From Meghimatium bilineatum (taxonomy: Eukaryota > Mollusca > Gastropoda > Stylommatophora > Philomycidae): DNA of 64,000 nt. The stretch is taken from positions 5,969,501 to 6,033,500 of the forward strand of contig CM067319.1 of the NCBI GenBank assembly GCA_034231615.1, written 5' to 3'. Positions 39,201 through 52,800 of this stretch are shown piece after piece. Both the position numbers and the translations under genes were made by a program. The stretch's first letter is position 1, and the number at the start of each line of letters is the position of its first letter. The notes beneath the pieces are model-generated. The model worked only from the letters and a program-made list of their open reading frames with translations. It had not been told where the DNA came from and made no database searches.

Positions 39201-42200
39201 GCTTTCTGTAATCACATGACTAGTAAACGTTGTCAAAAATGGTTAATTTAATCAGAGATTAAAACGCTGCTAGGACTACTGCCGGATGAATTGATTTGCG
39301 TGCTATGCACTGGGAGCTCCCTCTTCCAAGGGGGGGGGGGTCAGAGAGGGGCTGTCTGTGCGGAGCACCCGACAGTAGATAGATGCATCTAGTGACTGTA
39401 AAATGCGTCTTTATTAATATTTTGTTTCGTTACATAATGTAGGATTAGTTATTCAAGTTTTAAGATTTTTTCATTACAATGTAAACACGTCTTCATGTAT
39501 TGAACCAAAAACTGAGATTAATTTCACTAAAAGTTAAACCATTTTCGGATGAAACACTATTGAACTCACATACTGAGTGTTAAAAAACATTAGAAAATTT
39601 ATTCATAATTATGCTTATCTGCCACATTTACAGTCACAATAGACACTATAATGAACAGGGTATGAGAAATAATTTATACTGATGTGTGTGTATGTGCATG
39701 TTATTTTTTTAAAACTTTTTGTAGCAAGCTTGCTGCAGGGAACTGACTACGGTGGAAAAGCAGAGGAGGACAAATAAAAACATGGACAGACAATATAAAG
39801 AAATGGACAGGACGAAATCTTTCCTCACTCATTCACATCATTGAAGATACAATTCGCTGGAGGTCTCTATGTGCTGAAGCATCCATTGTGTTACTCTTAC
39901 GACACAGCAGGTTTATAGATGGATATGGATAAATATATATATATATGATGAATGCATGAATGTAGGGAAGGAAGTAGATTAGATTAGATATGGATGGGTG
40001 GATGGATGGATAGATAGCTAGATCAATGGATAGATAGCATTGGATAGGATAGGATAAGATGGATAGCTAGAATAGCTAAATGACAGAGAAAGGTTGCATA
40101 AAATGCATTTCAAGCTGCTTGGGTTATGACAGACACTGGTAATTTATCTCTGGTCACTCCTAAAAACATACATTTTGGACATGGGCAGAAGAAGAAACAT
40201 TGGCAGAGGGAGCATGAGTTGGGATCTCTTTTTTCTGTGTCAGGCAGTGACCAAAAATGGTTCATATTGCATAAAAGATTGACTTGGGAACTTGTTGACT
40301 TAGTGTCAGTAGGGTGAGTTGAGTTGACTTCTACTCTGGTTAACTTTGACTTGTTTGCAAACTCAAGCCATGCTGGTGAAAGGAATTAAACCAATCAATT
40401 GACCCCTTCCACAGACACTCCTGAAGTTCAGACAAGAATCTCCAACTCGCTCCACTACAGCAGAGATTATTTCAGTCTTTACTGATCTAGATAAATCATG
40501 ATTAGACCACCCGTGGGGTGATGAAACAACCTCTCCCAAGTATTGATTTTAGCACTGTACACATTTTATGTATCTTTGCTCTCTAGTCATTTAATTAATT
40601 GATTACACATCTCTCTTGCTTACTGTACATAAATGCATGTGTTCTTACTGTACATAAATGCATGTGTTCTTACTGTACATAAATGCATGTGTTCTTTGCC
40701 TTGAATGTGCTTTTAAACTCTCTTGGTAGTAACATTTCTCTGGTTACTACTACATTTTCCATTTTGTCGGTCATCCTCCGATATTTTTATTATATTGGTA
40801 GCATCCTGTTGTTAATGCATTTCATTTTTGTCTAGATTTTTGTTGATTTTAAATACATCATTATTGCTTGTATAACATAGAATATATCTGTCAGCATGTT
40901 ATATATTTTACTAATATTTTTTGTTATCATTGATGTTGTTTATTGTTGTGAAGTAATGTTTATATCATGGGCATGGATTACACAAGGCTAAGTTGTAACT
41001 TGTGATCTGTTACACAAGACCAAGTAGTGACTTTATATCTGTTACACAGGGCCAAGTTGTGGCGACCTATTACACAAGGCTAAGTTGTAACATGTGATCT
41101 GTTACACAAGGCTAAGTTGTAACTTGTGATCTGTTACACAAGACTAAGTTGTAACTTGTGATCTGTTACACAAGGCTAAGTTGTAACTTGTGATCTGTTA
41201 CACAAGGCTAAGTTGTAACTTGTGATCTGTTACACAAGGCTAAGTTGTGACTTTATATCTGTTACACAGGGCCAAGTTATGACTTTATATCTGTTACACA
41301 GGGCCAAGTTGTGGCGACCTATTACACAAGGCTAAGTTGTAACATGTGATCTGTTACACAAGGCTAAGTTGTAACTTGTGATCTGTTACACAAGACCAAG
41401 TTGTGACTTTATATCTGTTACACAGGGCCAAGTTATGACTTTATATCTGTTACACAGGGCCAAGTTGTGGCGACCTATTACACAAGGCTAAGTTGTAACA
41501 TTTTGACACGTTACACAAGGCAAATTGTGGCTTTTGATCCATTACACAAGGCTGAGTAGTGACTTTCAAGCCATTATTTACTATTTGTATGTTTGGATAA
41601 TTATTGTTACACTTTGACCAATAGCCAATGTGCTCTGATACCTGTCTTACAGATAAAAGATCTTAGCAAAAACAATGTAATACTCCAGTAGAGAATGATT
41701 CCTGAAACACATTTTACAAGTGAAAAATTAATTGAATATATACCGATAGTCTATAAATTGACTCTGCACTGTTTTGAAGTGTAGAAAATTTCTAAGTTTT
41801 AAATTCTTAGAATGTTGAAATGACTCAAGAGACTGATATCTGTAACTTTCTCATGACTAACTCTAAACAATTTTCTTTGTATGTGTATTAGGCAGCAGTT
41901 TGGCAGTTGTTATACATCACTTTTTGAATAGTACTATCCCTCAAATGTAGTTGCTGGAAGCTGACATTTGCACACACAGTTTTTAATCTGATGTGCAACC
42001 TCAAGATATCATAATCTGATGTACAGCCTCAAGATATCATAATCTGATGTACAGCCTCAAGATATCATTATCTGATGTACAGCCTCAAGATATCATTATC
42101 TGATGTACAGCCTCAAGATATCATAATCTGATGTACAGCCTCAAGATATCATTATCTGATGTACAGCCTCAAGATATCATAATCTGATGTATAGCCTCAA

Positions 42201-44623
42201 GATATCATAATCTGATGTACAGCCTCAAGATATCATTATCTGATGTACAGCCTCAAGATATCATAATCTGATGTACAGCCTCAAGATATCATAATCTGAT
42301 GTATAGCCTCAAGATATCATAATCTGATGTACAGCCTCAAGATATCATTATCTGATGTACAGCCTCAAGATATCATAATCTGATGTACAGCCTCAAGATA
42401 TCATAATCTGATGTACAGCCTCAAGATATCATAATCTGATGTACAGCCTCAAGATATCATAATCTGGTGTACAGCCTCAAGATATCATAATCTGATGTAC
42501 AGCCTCAAGATATCCAAGTGAATATAGTAGAGCAAATGCTGAAGAGGTAGAATTTAATCATAAATCAGGCACTAAAAATAGGTAGTAAAACAGCCGCGAC
42601 TATATCAATAGTAGATATCCCAGAAATATGAGTGGGAGGACATAACATAAATAATTTGAGATATGCGGATGACACTGTTCTGATTGCAAAAATTGAGGAA
42701 GACCTTCCAGATTTAATTAATGTAGTAGTCACAGAAAGTAAAGAGAAAGGCCTCTTCCTAAATATCAAGAAAACAGAAGTAATCGTTATTTCAAAGAAAC
42801 GAAATACCACACCTTGCAAGATCAAAGTGAATGGTATAGTATTAAAACAGGTCCAACAATTCAAATATTTAGGTACAACGATTACAGCAGATGGAAGAAG
42901 TTCAACAGAAATAAGAAGCAGAATAGGACAGGCAAAAACAAATTCAGAAAAATGAAAAATATACTGTGTAATATGACCTTGTCATTAGAGGTGAGGAAGA
43001 GAGCTCTGCAGTGCTATATAATCCCTATACTAACATATTGGTGCGAGTCTTGGACAATAAACAAACTGGAAAGTGGGAGATTGGAGGCAACAGAGATGTG
43101 GTTCTACAGAAGAATGCTGAGAATACCATGAGCTGCCAGAAAAACTGATGTGGAAGTGTTGAGTCAAATGCGAAACGGACCTTAATAAATAATATAAGAA
43201 AAAGACAATCTTCATTTTTTGGCCAATGCATGAGACAGGCAGGTTTAGAGAACATAGTCACAACAGGTAAGATTGAAGACAACAGAGACAGAAAGCGACA
43301 AAATTAAAAAATATTAGACAGTTTGACAACCTGGCATGGCAGGGAAACAACAGCGATCTTGATACATAATACTGTAGACAGAGAGCCATGATCGTCTATG
43401 CCAGCCAGCATGGCACCTGGTGATGATGACATGAGTGAAACAGCAGTTTCTGTAATCCGTGAGAAAAATTAGCGTGAATAAATCTCATACTTATACTTAT
43501 TGAGAAAAGGGAATCATAAGAAATATTGTATGGCAAAAAGAACATAATTGAAAATCTGGTGACAACATACAATGTACCTCCAGTACAGAAACAGAAAGAA
43601 GTATAATTTATTTGATCAGACTGCTGGGAATTAAGTATGGTATGTTAAGTACCGGTATATTAAATATTGGGTTACCAGATGTCCCAGTTTTACCAGGACA
43701 GTACCAGTTTTAGATTCTTTGTCTCAGTGTTCGGAAAAACCTTATAAGGATGGCAAAATGTCCCGGTTTTAATACATCAATAGATTTTTCCATCATAATA
43801 AGAGTAATATTTTATGAGGTAGTTTCAAAAAGTTTCATGAAGTAGTGGATTATATAGAAATAAGTAACAACAAAATTAATGGATTTCACAAAAATAAATA
43901 AAAATAAAACTAGTGGATTATACAGAAATAAGTAACAATAGAATTAGTGAATTATATAGAAATTAGTTCCAAAGTAGTTCCCTTTTGCAACTACCCACAT
44001 TTGCCAACATGCATACAGTTGCTGAAAACATTCATAGAGCCCATTCTTTGACACCTCTTTCAGCTGTCTTGTCACATTGGTGATAACATCATCTACATTC
44101 TTGAATCACTGTCTTTTCAGTGCCAATTTAAGTTTGAGGGGGGGGGGGGGGACCAAGAAAAAACTCAGCAGGTTCAAGGTCAGGAGAATATGGAGGCAGT
44201 TCAAAGATAATGACATTGTGCTTTGCTAGGTACTGCTTTAGCAGAAGGGGTCGATGTGCCGGAGCATTGTCAAGCAGAATAATCCAAAATTTCTCCATTT
44301 TTCTGGTCGCTGTCTTCTGATTGCATCTCTTAGTCAAAAGAGGCTATCATCGTGCATTTCCTTATTAACCATTGAGAGTGACTTCTCAAGCAAAACAGAG
44401 AATTAGACATTTATACAAACAAGGAAATTTTCAACTCCGACAATGCAACCAGCACAACACACAAAAAAAGCATCTGTATCTTCTCTTCACAGTATATATC
44501 AGTCACATCTGTCATGACCTTTCGTCAAGGTCATTATTAACTTCTAAACATATAATCTACATAACAACATCCTTCATGCAAACACCAGTCGACTATACCC
44601 GTAACTTTTTGAAGCTATCTTGC

Positions 44624-44713
<90 letters not shown>

Positions 44714-46800
44714 TAGGGTTAATTGATTTGTGTCAAAATTATAAATGTATACCAACTTTATGTTTTTGAGTCAACGACTTCTTGATTATTGCAAACACGA
44801 TGGAATTAAAAGTTTAAAATGTGTACATCAAAAAGTAACAGTATTTCAACCTAAATACGTTGACTGTCTTATTATTTTTACAATTGTTTGTCGTTAATGG
44901 GTGTTCCGATCTCACTCATTGTTACTTTGCTATGTTTGCTCCACTTAACATTTAAGAACAAATTGTGTGTGGTATTTATTTTGATGTGTAACATCTTCAT
45001 TCTTATGATATTTGAACACATTGTTTGATAGATCATGTTAAACTGTAGATCATTGCATGCATCATATACTGTAGTCATCTTAGAATAGAGCAGGTTAACA
45101 ATTGAATGTTCATACATAGTTGGTAGGTAGTTAATGAGTTTGCCTCTCTTTTGGAGAGGCGTGCCCCTTTCAACCAGCGGACAAAGTCCAATTAGGTTAT
45201 ATCAGGACACACTACCATAAAATATTAGAGGTAACAAAGACCCCATCGATATAATGTATATTCGACAATATAGTCGTCATCATACATAGTTCAGATCTTG
45301 CATATCCTTAAATACTCTGTTTCAGAACTTTAGCTTGAAACAATTTTTGGTTCTAGTAAGTCTATGCAATATTTTGTATTGGAACAATGTTTACTGTTGG
45401 TTGTAACACTTTAATGACCAGCAATCCAGAGCGTGCTTATCTCCCATTACCAACAAGGGTGAGTGCAAATCTTTGAGAAACAGACATTGACGTCTTTAAA
45501 AAAACCATGTAAAATCAAGCTTTTGTGAGAGAGCTTTGACATTTTCTATGCATCGTAATGAATTTTTGCATTTTTGGAATAAATTAGAAAACCCCCGAGT
45601 TATTTAAGGAATAAGATCCTACTTATTATAATACTTGGTGTGGATTTACATTACTTTCTATATATATAACAAAATCTCACTTTCCAGAAATGTAGTTTCT
45701 TCTTGATTAGGCCCAAATACTCATAAACAATACCAATAGATTTTATTTCATTGGTGCTGCCATTTTGGAATATTGTACTATCCTGAATGATCTATCTTTA
45801 TTAAGACTATCACTTTGGTTGCCGTATTTATGAAGTTTTGACTATCATTCATTGAAGTTAGTCATCAAGGGTATTTAATGGACATTCAACAACCATGAAA
45901 TTTGGTCAGTAGAATGTAAATTAGTGCAGGAAAATTTTTAGTTAGGATAGGGAAAACCTCTATGTTAGTCATCATGATGTTGTAGTTTCTTGTGAACAAT
46001 TTCTGTGTTAGAACATCCATCACTGGAACAAGGAATTCTGTGTTAGAACATCCATCACTGGAACAAGGAATTCTGTGTTAGAACATCCATCACTGGAACA
46101 AGGAATTCTGTGTTAGAACATCCATCACTGGAACAAGGAATTGTACTTCTAAATATATTTTTATATTACAGGTCTAGTATATTATAGGCCTAGTTTATTG
46201 TTGTTTGTCTGTCACATCATGATGTTGTAGTTTCTTGTGAACAATTTCTGTGTTATACATCCATCACTGGAACCAGGAATTCTGTGTTAGAACATCCATC
46301 ACTGGAACAAGGAATTCTGTGTTAGAACATCCATCACTGGAACAAGGAATTCTGTGTTAGAACATCCATCACTGGAACCAGGAATTCTGTGTTAGAACAT
46401 CCATCACTGGAACAAGGAATTGTACTTCTAAATATATTTTTATATTACAGGTCTAGTATATTATAGGCCTAGTATATTGTTGTTTGTCTGTCACATCATG
46501 ATGATGACTATTTGTTACATTCACTTTTGAAATTCAGTTATGTCCTTGACTATGTGTTCATAGATGGCTAATAAGCTCTATCCTGGCTGCAAATATCATT
46601 GGACAGTTTGGGCATGGAATGACCACTGAAGTTGGTTTTGGTCTACCTGTGACTTTCTACCTAATTTCCACTTTTGAACTGCTGCATTTCTCATCTTTTC
46701 ACAAGTTATATAAGTTTACAAGATTCCACTTTTTTTTGGGTTCTGGTAGATATGTGGTCACTGATTTCGGTATAGTGACGCCTAATATATTATTATTGTA

Positions 46801-46862
<62 letters not shown>

Positions 46863-49800
46863 TATTATAGGTCTATATAAAGTATATTATAGGTCTATAT
46901 ATTTAGAAAGATGAAAGGAAGGAGAATAACATTATTTAAATTAGTTAACAAATAATTTTATTTTCATAATTATTAAAAAAAATTAACTTTGTTTTTTGTA
47001 AAAAACTTTGTGTCACAAAACCTCAGCAACAAAAAATTATATCCGTAGTGGCATCATTGTATAGATTATCCAATTATGAACGCAAAAATATGTCATACTG
47101 TGGAATCCCATTATAACAACTTGTTCTGAACCGACAAAATATGTATGTAATAACAGAAATTAACTTTAGATTATAAATAATAAAGAATAAATATAATTGG
47201 GGATTTTTTAAAAGTGTTGTTATATAGGGAAATATGTTATAAAAGAATACTCTTAAGTTTGATTCCACTGAACTGTACTATATGTGAACATAGTGTTTGA
47301 TTCCACTGTACTGTACTATATGTGAACATAGTGTTTGATTCCACTGTACTGTATGTGAACATAGTGTTTGATTATATTTGATATTCACTAACAATCGCCA
47401 TTGGTAGAAGGACTTTTTGAAAAAAAATGTCATCCAATGGATCTCAGACCTGATTATAACAACAAATTAATCAATATAATATATGTCACCATATAAATGT
47501 TCGAGAATCTGCATGAGTTTCTGTATTGAATTTTGAATAATAAATGTAACCACACCACAAAAAAAGTTACAAACTAGAAACAAAAGTGTGCTAGAAAAAA
47601 ATAAGGAAAAATAATTCACATACTACATGTTCAAATATGATAAATGATTCACAATTGACATTGCAGCACATCAAAAGTTCAAGTCATGGATCTGTATGTG
47701 AACAGTTGCTAATGTCAGGTTTAGTGTGGAGAGAAGAATCATCTATGTCATGGTTTACAGCTTAGCTGTAATGTCTGCGTCTTTAAGCCTGGCCCATCTG
47801 GCTTCAGTATGTTTTTTGGGGTCAGTGACGTATATTCTGGAACACCACCAAACCTCCTAAGTCAGCTCTTATGATATGCATGACAGGTCATAGTGTTGCT
47901 ACTCTTTACTTCCCTCGTTGACTCTGACAACACGTGCGACAGAGATCTGTTTATACTTGCTATGTAGACATATTAAACTGTGAACGAGAAGAAGATAATC
48001 TGTTTATAACTAATACTTTGATACTAGATTGCTATTAAATATGTACCGTAAATGTTATTTTGATTTCATGCCATAATCTTCAAGTGTTATGTGAAATTCA
48101 AATTATTCATGCTGATTTTTTATATGTCAAGATATATATTTGTCTTATTGTCAGTGTCTGTTGCAGAGTGGTTAGTATGTCTCACAATCCTAACTCACCA
48201 AAAATAGCTTAATGTTCAAGACAAAGTAAGGAAGTTCATATTTTATTGGATGTATTTATAGTATCTACAAAAGTCAACGATAGTTTAAAAGCAATTTTCT
48301 ACCTATAAGGATATCTATCTATCTATGTGATGTGTCCTTCACAGAACTTTTTCTTTATTGCCACTCTGTAAGCCTCTCGGTTCTGTGTAAATCGTCCAGC
48401 CTCTTCCAGTGTATTCAAGATATAGCACGCGAGACTGAGACTAATGTTGATGATGATTCCTTTTCGATGGCCAGGATTAAAGAACAGGTTTTGAAATGTG
48501 GTGTTGCTAGAAGTTAAATTTTTGGAGTGCACATAAAAAGTATGGTCAACCAGCCGAGGCCTGGTACTGTCAGCAAAAAGTGTAATCACAGATACGCCCA
48601 GGGAGAGATCGGAGCAACTATGGACATATCCAGTTTGCAGTGATGATGATCCAACGACTAACTAACTAATAAACAAGATATATCTTTCATTTATTATTTA
48701 TACCCGATAGTTCTCAACATTCTTTCACCTGTGAACCCCTTTTGGAATAAATTATCTCCTGTGCCCCCCCCCCTCCCCCGAGACCTTAAAAAAAGCTAAT
48801 CTGCTTTCTGAAAGGTTTATTATGTATCTTATTAAAGGTCACCTTAATGGCATAGTCAGATGTGTCAGGCCATACACGCACATAAGACAGTAAAACAACA
48901 CATTTCCGTTCTCTGGACTACATCCTGTGGGAAATCTTGTAGGACCATTGTTCTGCTATAAGAGATATCTAGTGGAAGTTTGAGAACGAACGGGGAAAAA
49001 AAATTAACCAAAATGGTTATCTTTCTGTGGCTCCTTATTTCAAGTTTTGTCTATGTGGCCCCACAGAAAAATGGTGCGTCTGACTGGAGGGAGGGTGGGG
49101 TTCCTATAACACATGATGAAAACCACTGAGTTAGAGTATACTCTGGCTAGGCTGGCACAGTAGATAGTCTATGGCAGCCAGCCTATGGCACAGTAGATAG
49201 TCTATGGCAGCCAGCCTATGGCACAGTAGATAGTCTATGGCAGCCAGCCTATGGCACAGTAGATAGTCTATGGCAGCCAGCCTATGGCACAGTAGATAGT
49301 CTATGGCAGCCAGTCTATGGCACAGTAGATAGTGCCTGTTTCAGTGTTTATTTGCTCTTCTTATTGCAGAAAATGGATGAGTTAGGCCTATATGTCACAA
49401 ATTAAATGATTGCACAATGTTCTAGCTTCCTGGCTGAAATCATACATTTATGTTGATTATTTGAGAGCGAATGCAGAAGTTTCCTTTTTTCTTTTTGCTT
49501 TATACCCCTTTATGCCTTGCATAAAAATAATTTATATTTAAATGTTCTGCAAACAGAGGACTGTGGAGAGACATAATTGCCTATGCCAGAAGGCATGGCA
49601 CCAATGAATGAATGAATGCTTTGCAGTGTCAGGGGTAGACGAATTCTTTAGAGACAGCCTTTTTTGTGTGATTCATGTATTATGTTTGTCTTCATTGATT
49701 CTTTTTTTTCTGTAATCCATCTTTTGCTTGGTCTGCTCTTGGCTTTGTATCCATTGTGTCTGTTTAGCAATGCTTTTTGACGGACACTCTCTGATGGTAG

Positions 49801-52800
49801 TCTGGAAGCATGTAAAAACCACTTAATCTGCTGTCATCTGATGTAATAATCCAGGATTGGCAATGTATTTTTAGTCTTCTGATGTTTTCATTTCTGATTC
49901 TGTCTCTTATTGTCACTCCAACAATTCTATGTAAACAGGTCATTTCTATAGTATTAAGTTTTTTTGTGGCTTTTGTTGTTAGTGTCCATGTTTGACACTC
50001 ATAGTATGATAATGGTACGATGATCGTAACCAAAGTTACCTATAAATACTTAATAAACCTCCTTTGTATTGATATCTCTCATATGATAAATCATTATTTT
50101 AGACGTTCGTCTTGTACTTGAATTATTTCATACATTTGTCATACGTGCTTCTAGGTGAGTGAGAGTGTTACAAGTACCACGTATGAGATTGCACGTCAGT
50201 CCACCATACCTAGTGACCACACGGAACATAAGGTTTGTATGATCTAAGTATATGTGTATTATAATATTGTGTCATAGGAATGGAGAGGGAAGTTTTGACA
50301 TTGGTCCACGAATCCTGAGGTAATTCGCTTGAGGTTCACTAAGGTCTACCGGTAGTTTATTTATTGAGAGGGCAGTTTGGACATTGGTAAATGAATCTCA
50401 TGAAAATTTGCTTGAGTTTCACTAAGGTCCAGTTTATTTTAACTTTTTCAGTAAAACTTGATAAAAGATAATGAAAATAGAGAGTTGTGGAGATCTACGA
50501 TTGTATTCACCAGTCGGAGTGGCATGCATTCACCAGTCGGAGTGGCATGCATTCACCAGTCGGAGTGGCATGCATTCGCCAGTCGGAGTGGCATGCATTC
50601 GCCAGTCGGAGTGGCATGCATTCACCAGTCGGAGTGGCATGCATTCACCAGTCGGAGTGGCATGCATTCACCAGTCGGAGTGGCATGCATTCACCAGTCG
50701 GAGTGGCATGCATTCACCAGTCGGAGTGGCATGCATTCACCAGTCGGAGTGGCATGCATTCACCAGTCGGAGTGGCATGCATTCACCAGTCGGAGTGGCA
50801 TGCATTCACCAGTCGGAGTGGCATGCATTCACCAGTCGGAGTGGCATGCATTCAACAGTCGGAGTGGCATGCATTCACCAGTCGGAGTGGCATGCATTCA
50901 CCAGTCGGAGTGGCATGCATTCACCAGTCGGAGTGGCATGCATTCACCAGTCGGAGTGGCATGCATTCACCAGTCGGAGTGGCATGCATTCACCAGTCGG
51001 AGTGGCATGCATTCACCAGTCGGAGTGGCATGCATCCACCAGTCGGAGTGGCATGCATTCACCAGTCGGAGTGGCACCTGATTAAGATGATGAGTAAAAT
51101 AGTGTGTTTTAAAAAAAATTTTAATTTTGGAAAGAAAGTGAATCATCTACTTAATTAATTCCATTTATACAGGCTGTTTCTCATTATGTCAGTAAGGTCT
51201 ATTGCCTCACTGTTCAAATACAGTGGCAGAGCTTGCCAATCTATCTGCTTTTTCATTGTCGCGAACATCCGAACAATCAGACTCGAAACAGAATCTGACT
51301 CCTTTCAACTTCTGCTACCCACACTTGCCAATCTATGTGCTCGTTCATTGTCAAGAGCACCTGAGTAACCAGACTTGAAGCTGAATTTGACTCCTTCCAA
51401 CTTCTATTCCCCACTCCCTCAAGCCACTATTAACAACACAGCTGGCTTGTATTTTTCTGAAGATGCTCATCGAATTGCTGAGAATACAGACATGAATTGC
51501 ACTTGGTGTCCCCATTCAGCTCAGGACCTTGGACATTGTCATAATCTCCATAGTCACAGCAAAAGCTTTCCTCTCTGATGGTCTTCCCTACACACTGAGC
51601 TCTTATAGTCTAAGGCACCAACCATATACAAGTCTAAAACTTTAACCATCTATGTAGATAATGTCACTTTTCCTAGAATTTTCACTGGCCAATGCCTAAG
51701 ACTCAGCAGTAATAGGGAGACACAACAGTAATAAGGAGACTCAACAGTAATAGGGAGACTCAACAGTAATATTGCAGCACTTTGTACTTTCTCTTTATAC
51801 CAGCAAGCATTCATCAACTAATGATGGTGGTATATGCTAGAAAGTGTTTTTCTAAGATAACAGTACAGGATGGGCAAGAATGTTTCAGGAAGAGCGAAAG
51901 GTAACAAATAATATATATTGTTAATATAGTTTATATTATATAGTTATAGCTATATTGTTAATATAGTTTATATTATATAGTTATAGCTATATTGTTAATA
52001 ATCTATATCTATATAATATGTATAGATACATATTGCTGCTTCCATCTTGGTGATGGCTTCATATGTCACAACAACAGGTGCCTACCCCACAGAGTGTTAC
52101 CTGTTGCCCTTCCCAAAATATTCTTACCCAGTCCTTTACTGTTTTATTCAAAAAATATTTTCAACCATACACCACCTACATTCTTTGATGAATGTTGGTT
52201 AGTCGAAATCCTTCGGCTATAAGAAACTGAATCACTTCTCGTTGGTCAAATTTGGACGGATTCATCATCGCACTGACCATGTTCTCGACTGCCTGCACAG
52301 GATACTGAGCACACAAAGAAAATGATAATGTGACCATTTGTTCATCAATGTGTGCTTATTACATCAGTGATGACATCTTCATGTTTCTCGTGTGAAAATA
52401 TAGGTGACACAGCACGGTCGAGTTTTATTGGAATACACCTCGTATTTTGGACATATTAAGAGGCATAACACCTTGTTGAAGCCCTTACTTGAAGGTAGAG
52501 TCAAGGGGTGGTTAGGAAGACGTAGACAGAGATACAAGTGGGAGGAAAACATCATGAGATGGACAAGATACAGTCTAGAACAGTGCACTACCAAGAAAAG
52601 AGACAGCAGATTTTAGAGTTCCATTATAGCCAACCTTACTTATGGAGACATGATGATGATAACCTGCCATGTAAGGATGTTTTGGGTTACTCAGTTGGCT
52701 TGTTCAACCAAGTATAGGTACAAGTTACCCAGTTGGCTGGTTCAACCAAGTATAGATACAACTGGTGTTACTTAGTTGGCTGGTTCAACCAAGTATAGGT

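Noticed and set aside
40133-40315. Further alternative exon for slot G (between TATGACAG and TAGG|GTGAGT)
   Set aside because: The start phase would be 1, not 2, and the peptide does not resemble the linkers.
42500-42520. Another slot-G exon end (GATATCCAAGTGAATAT looks like an exon end plus donor)
   Set aside because: It is the last, changed unit of the 28-bp array; no open exon precedes it.
44372-44710. 112-codon ORF ending in (YI)n
   Set aside because: The tail is translation of a (TA)n microsatellite; the rest has no match.
50458-51158. Three overlapping plus ORFs of 204-223 codons
   Set aside because: Geometry of a 23-bp stop-free repeat; identical peptide in all frames.
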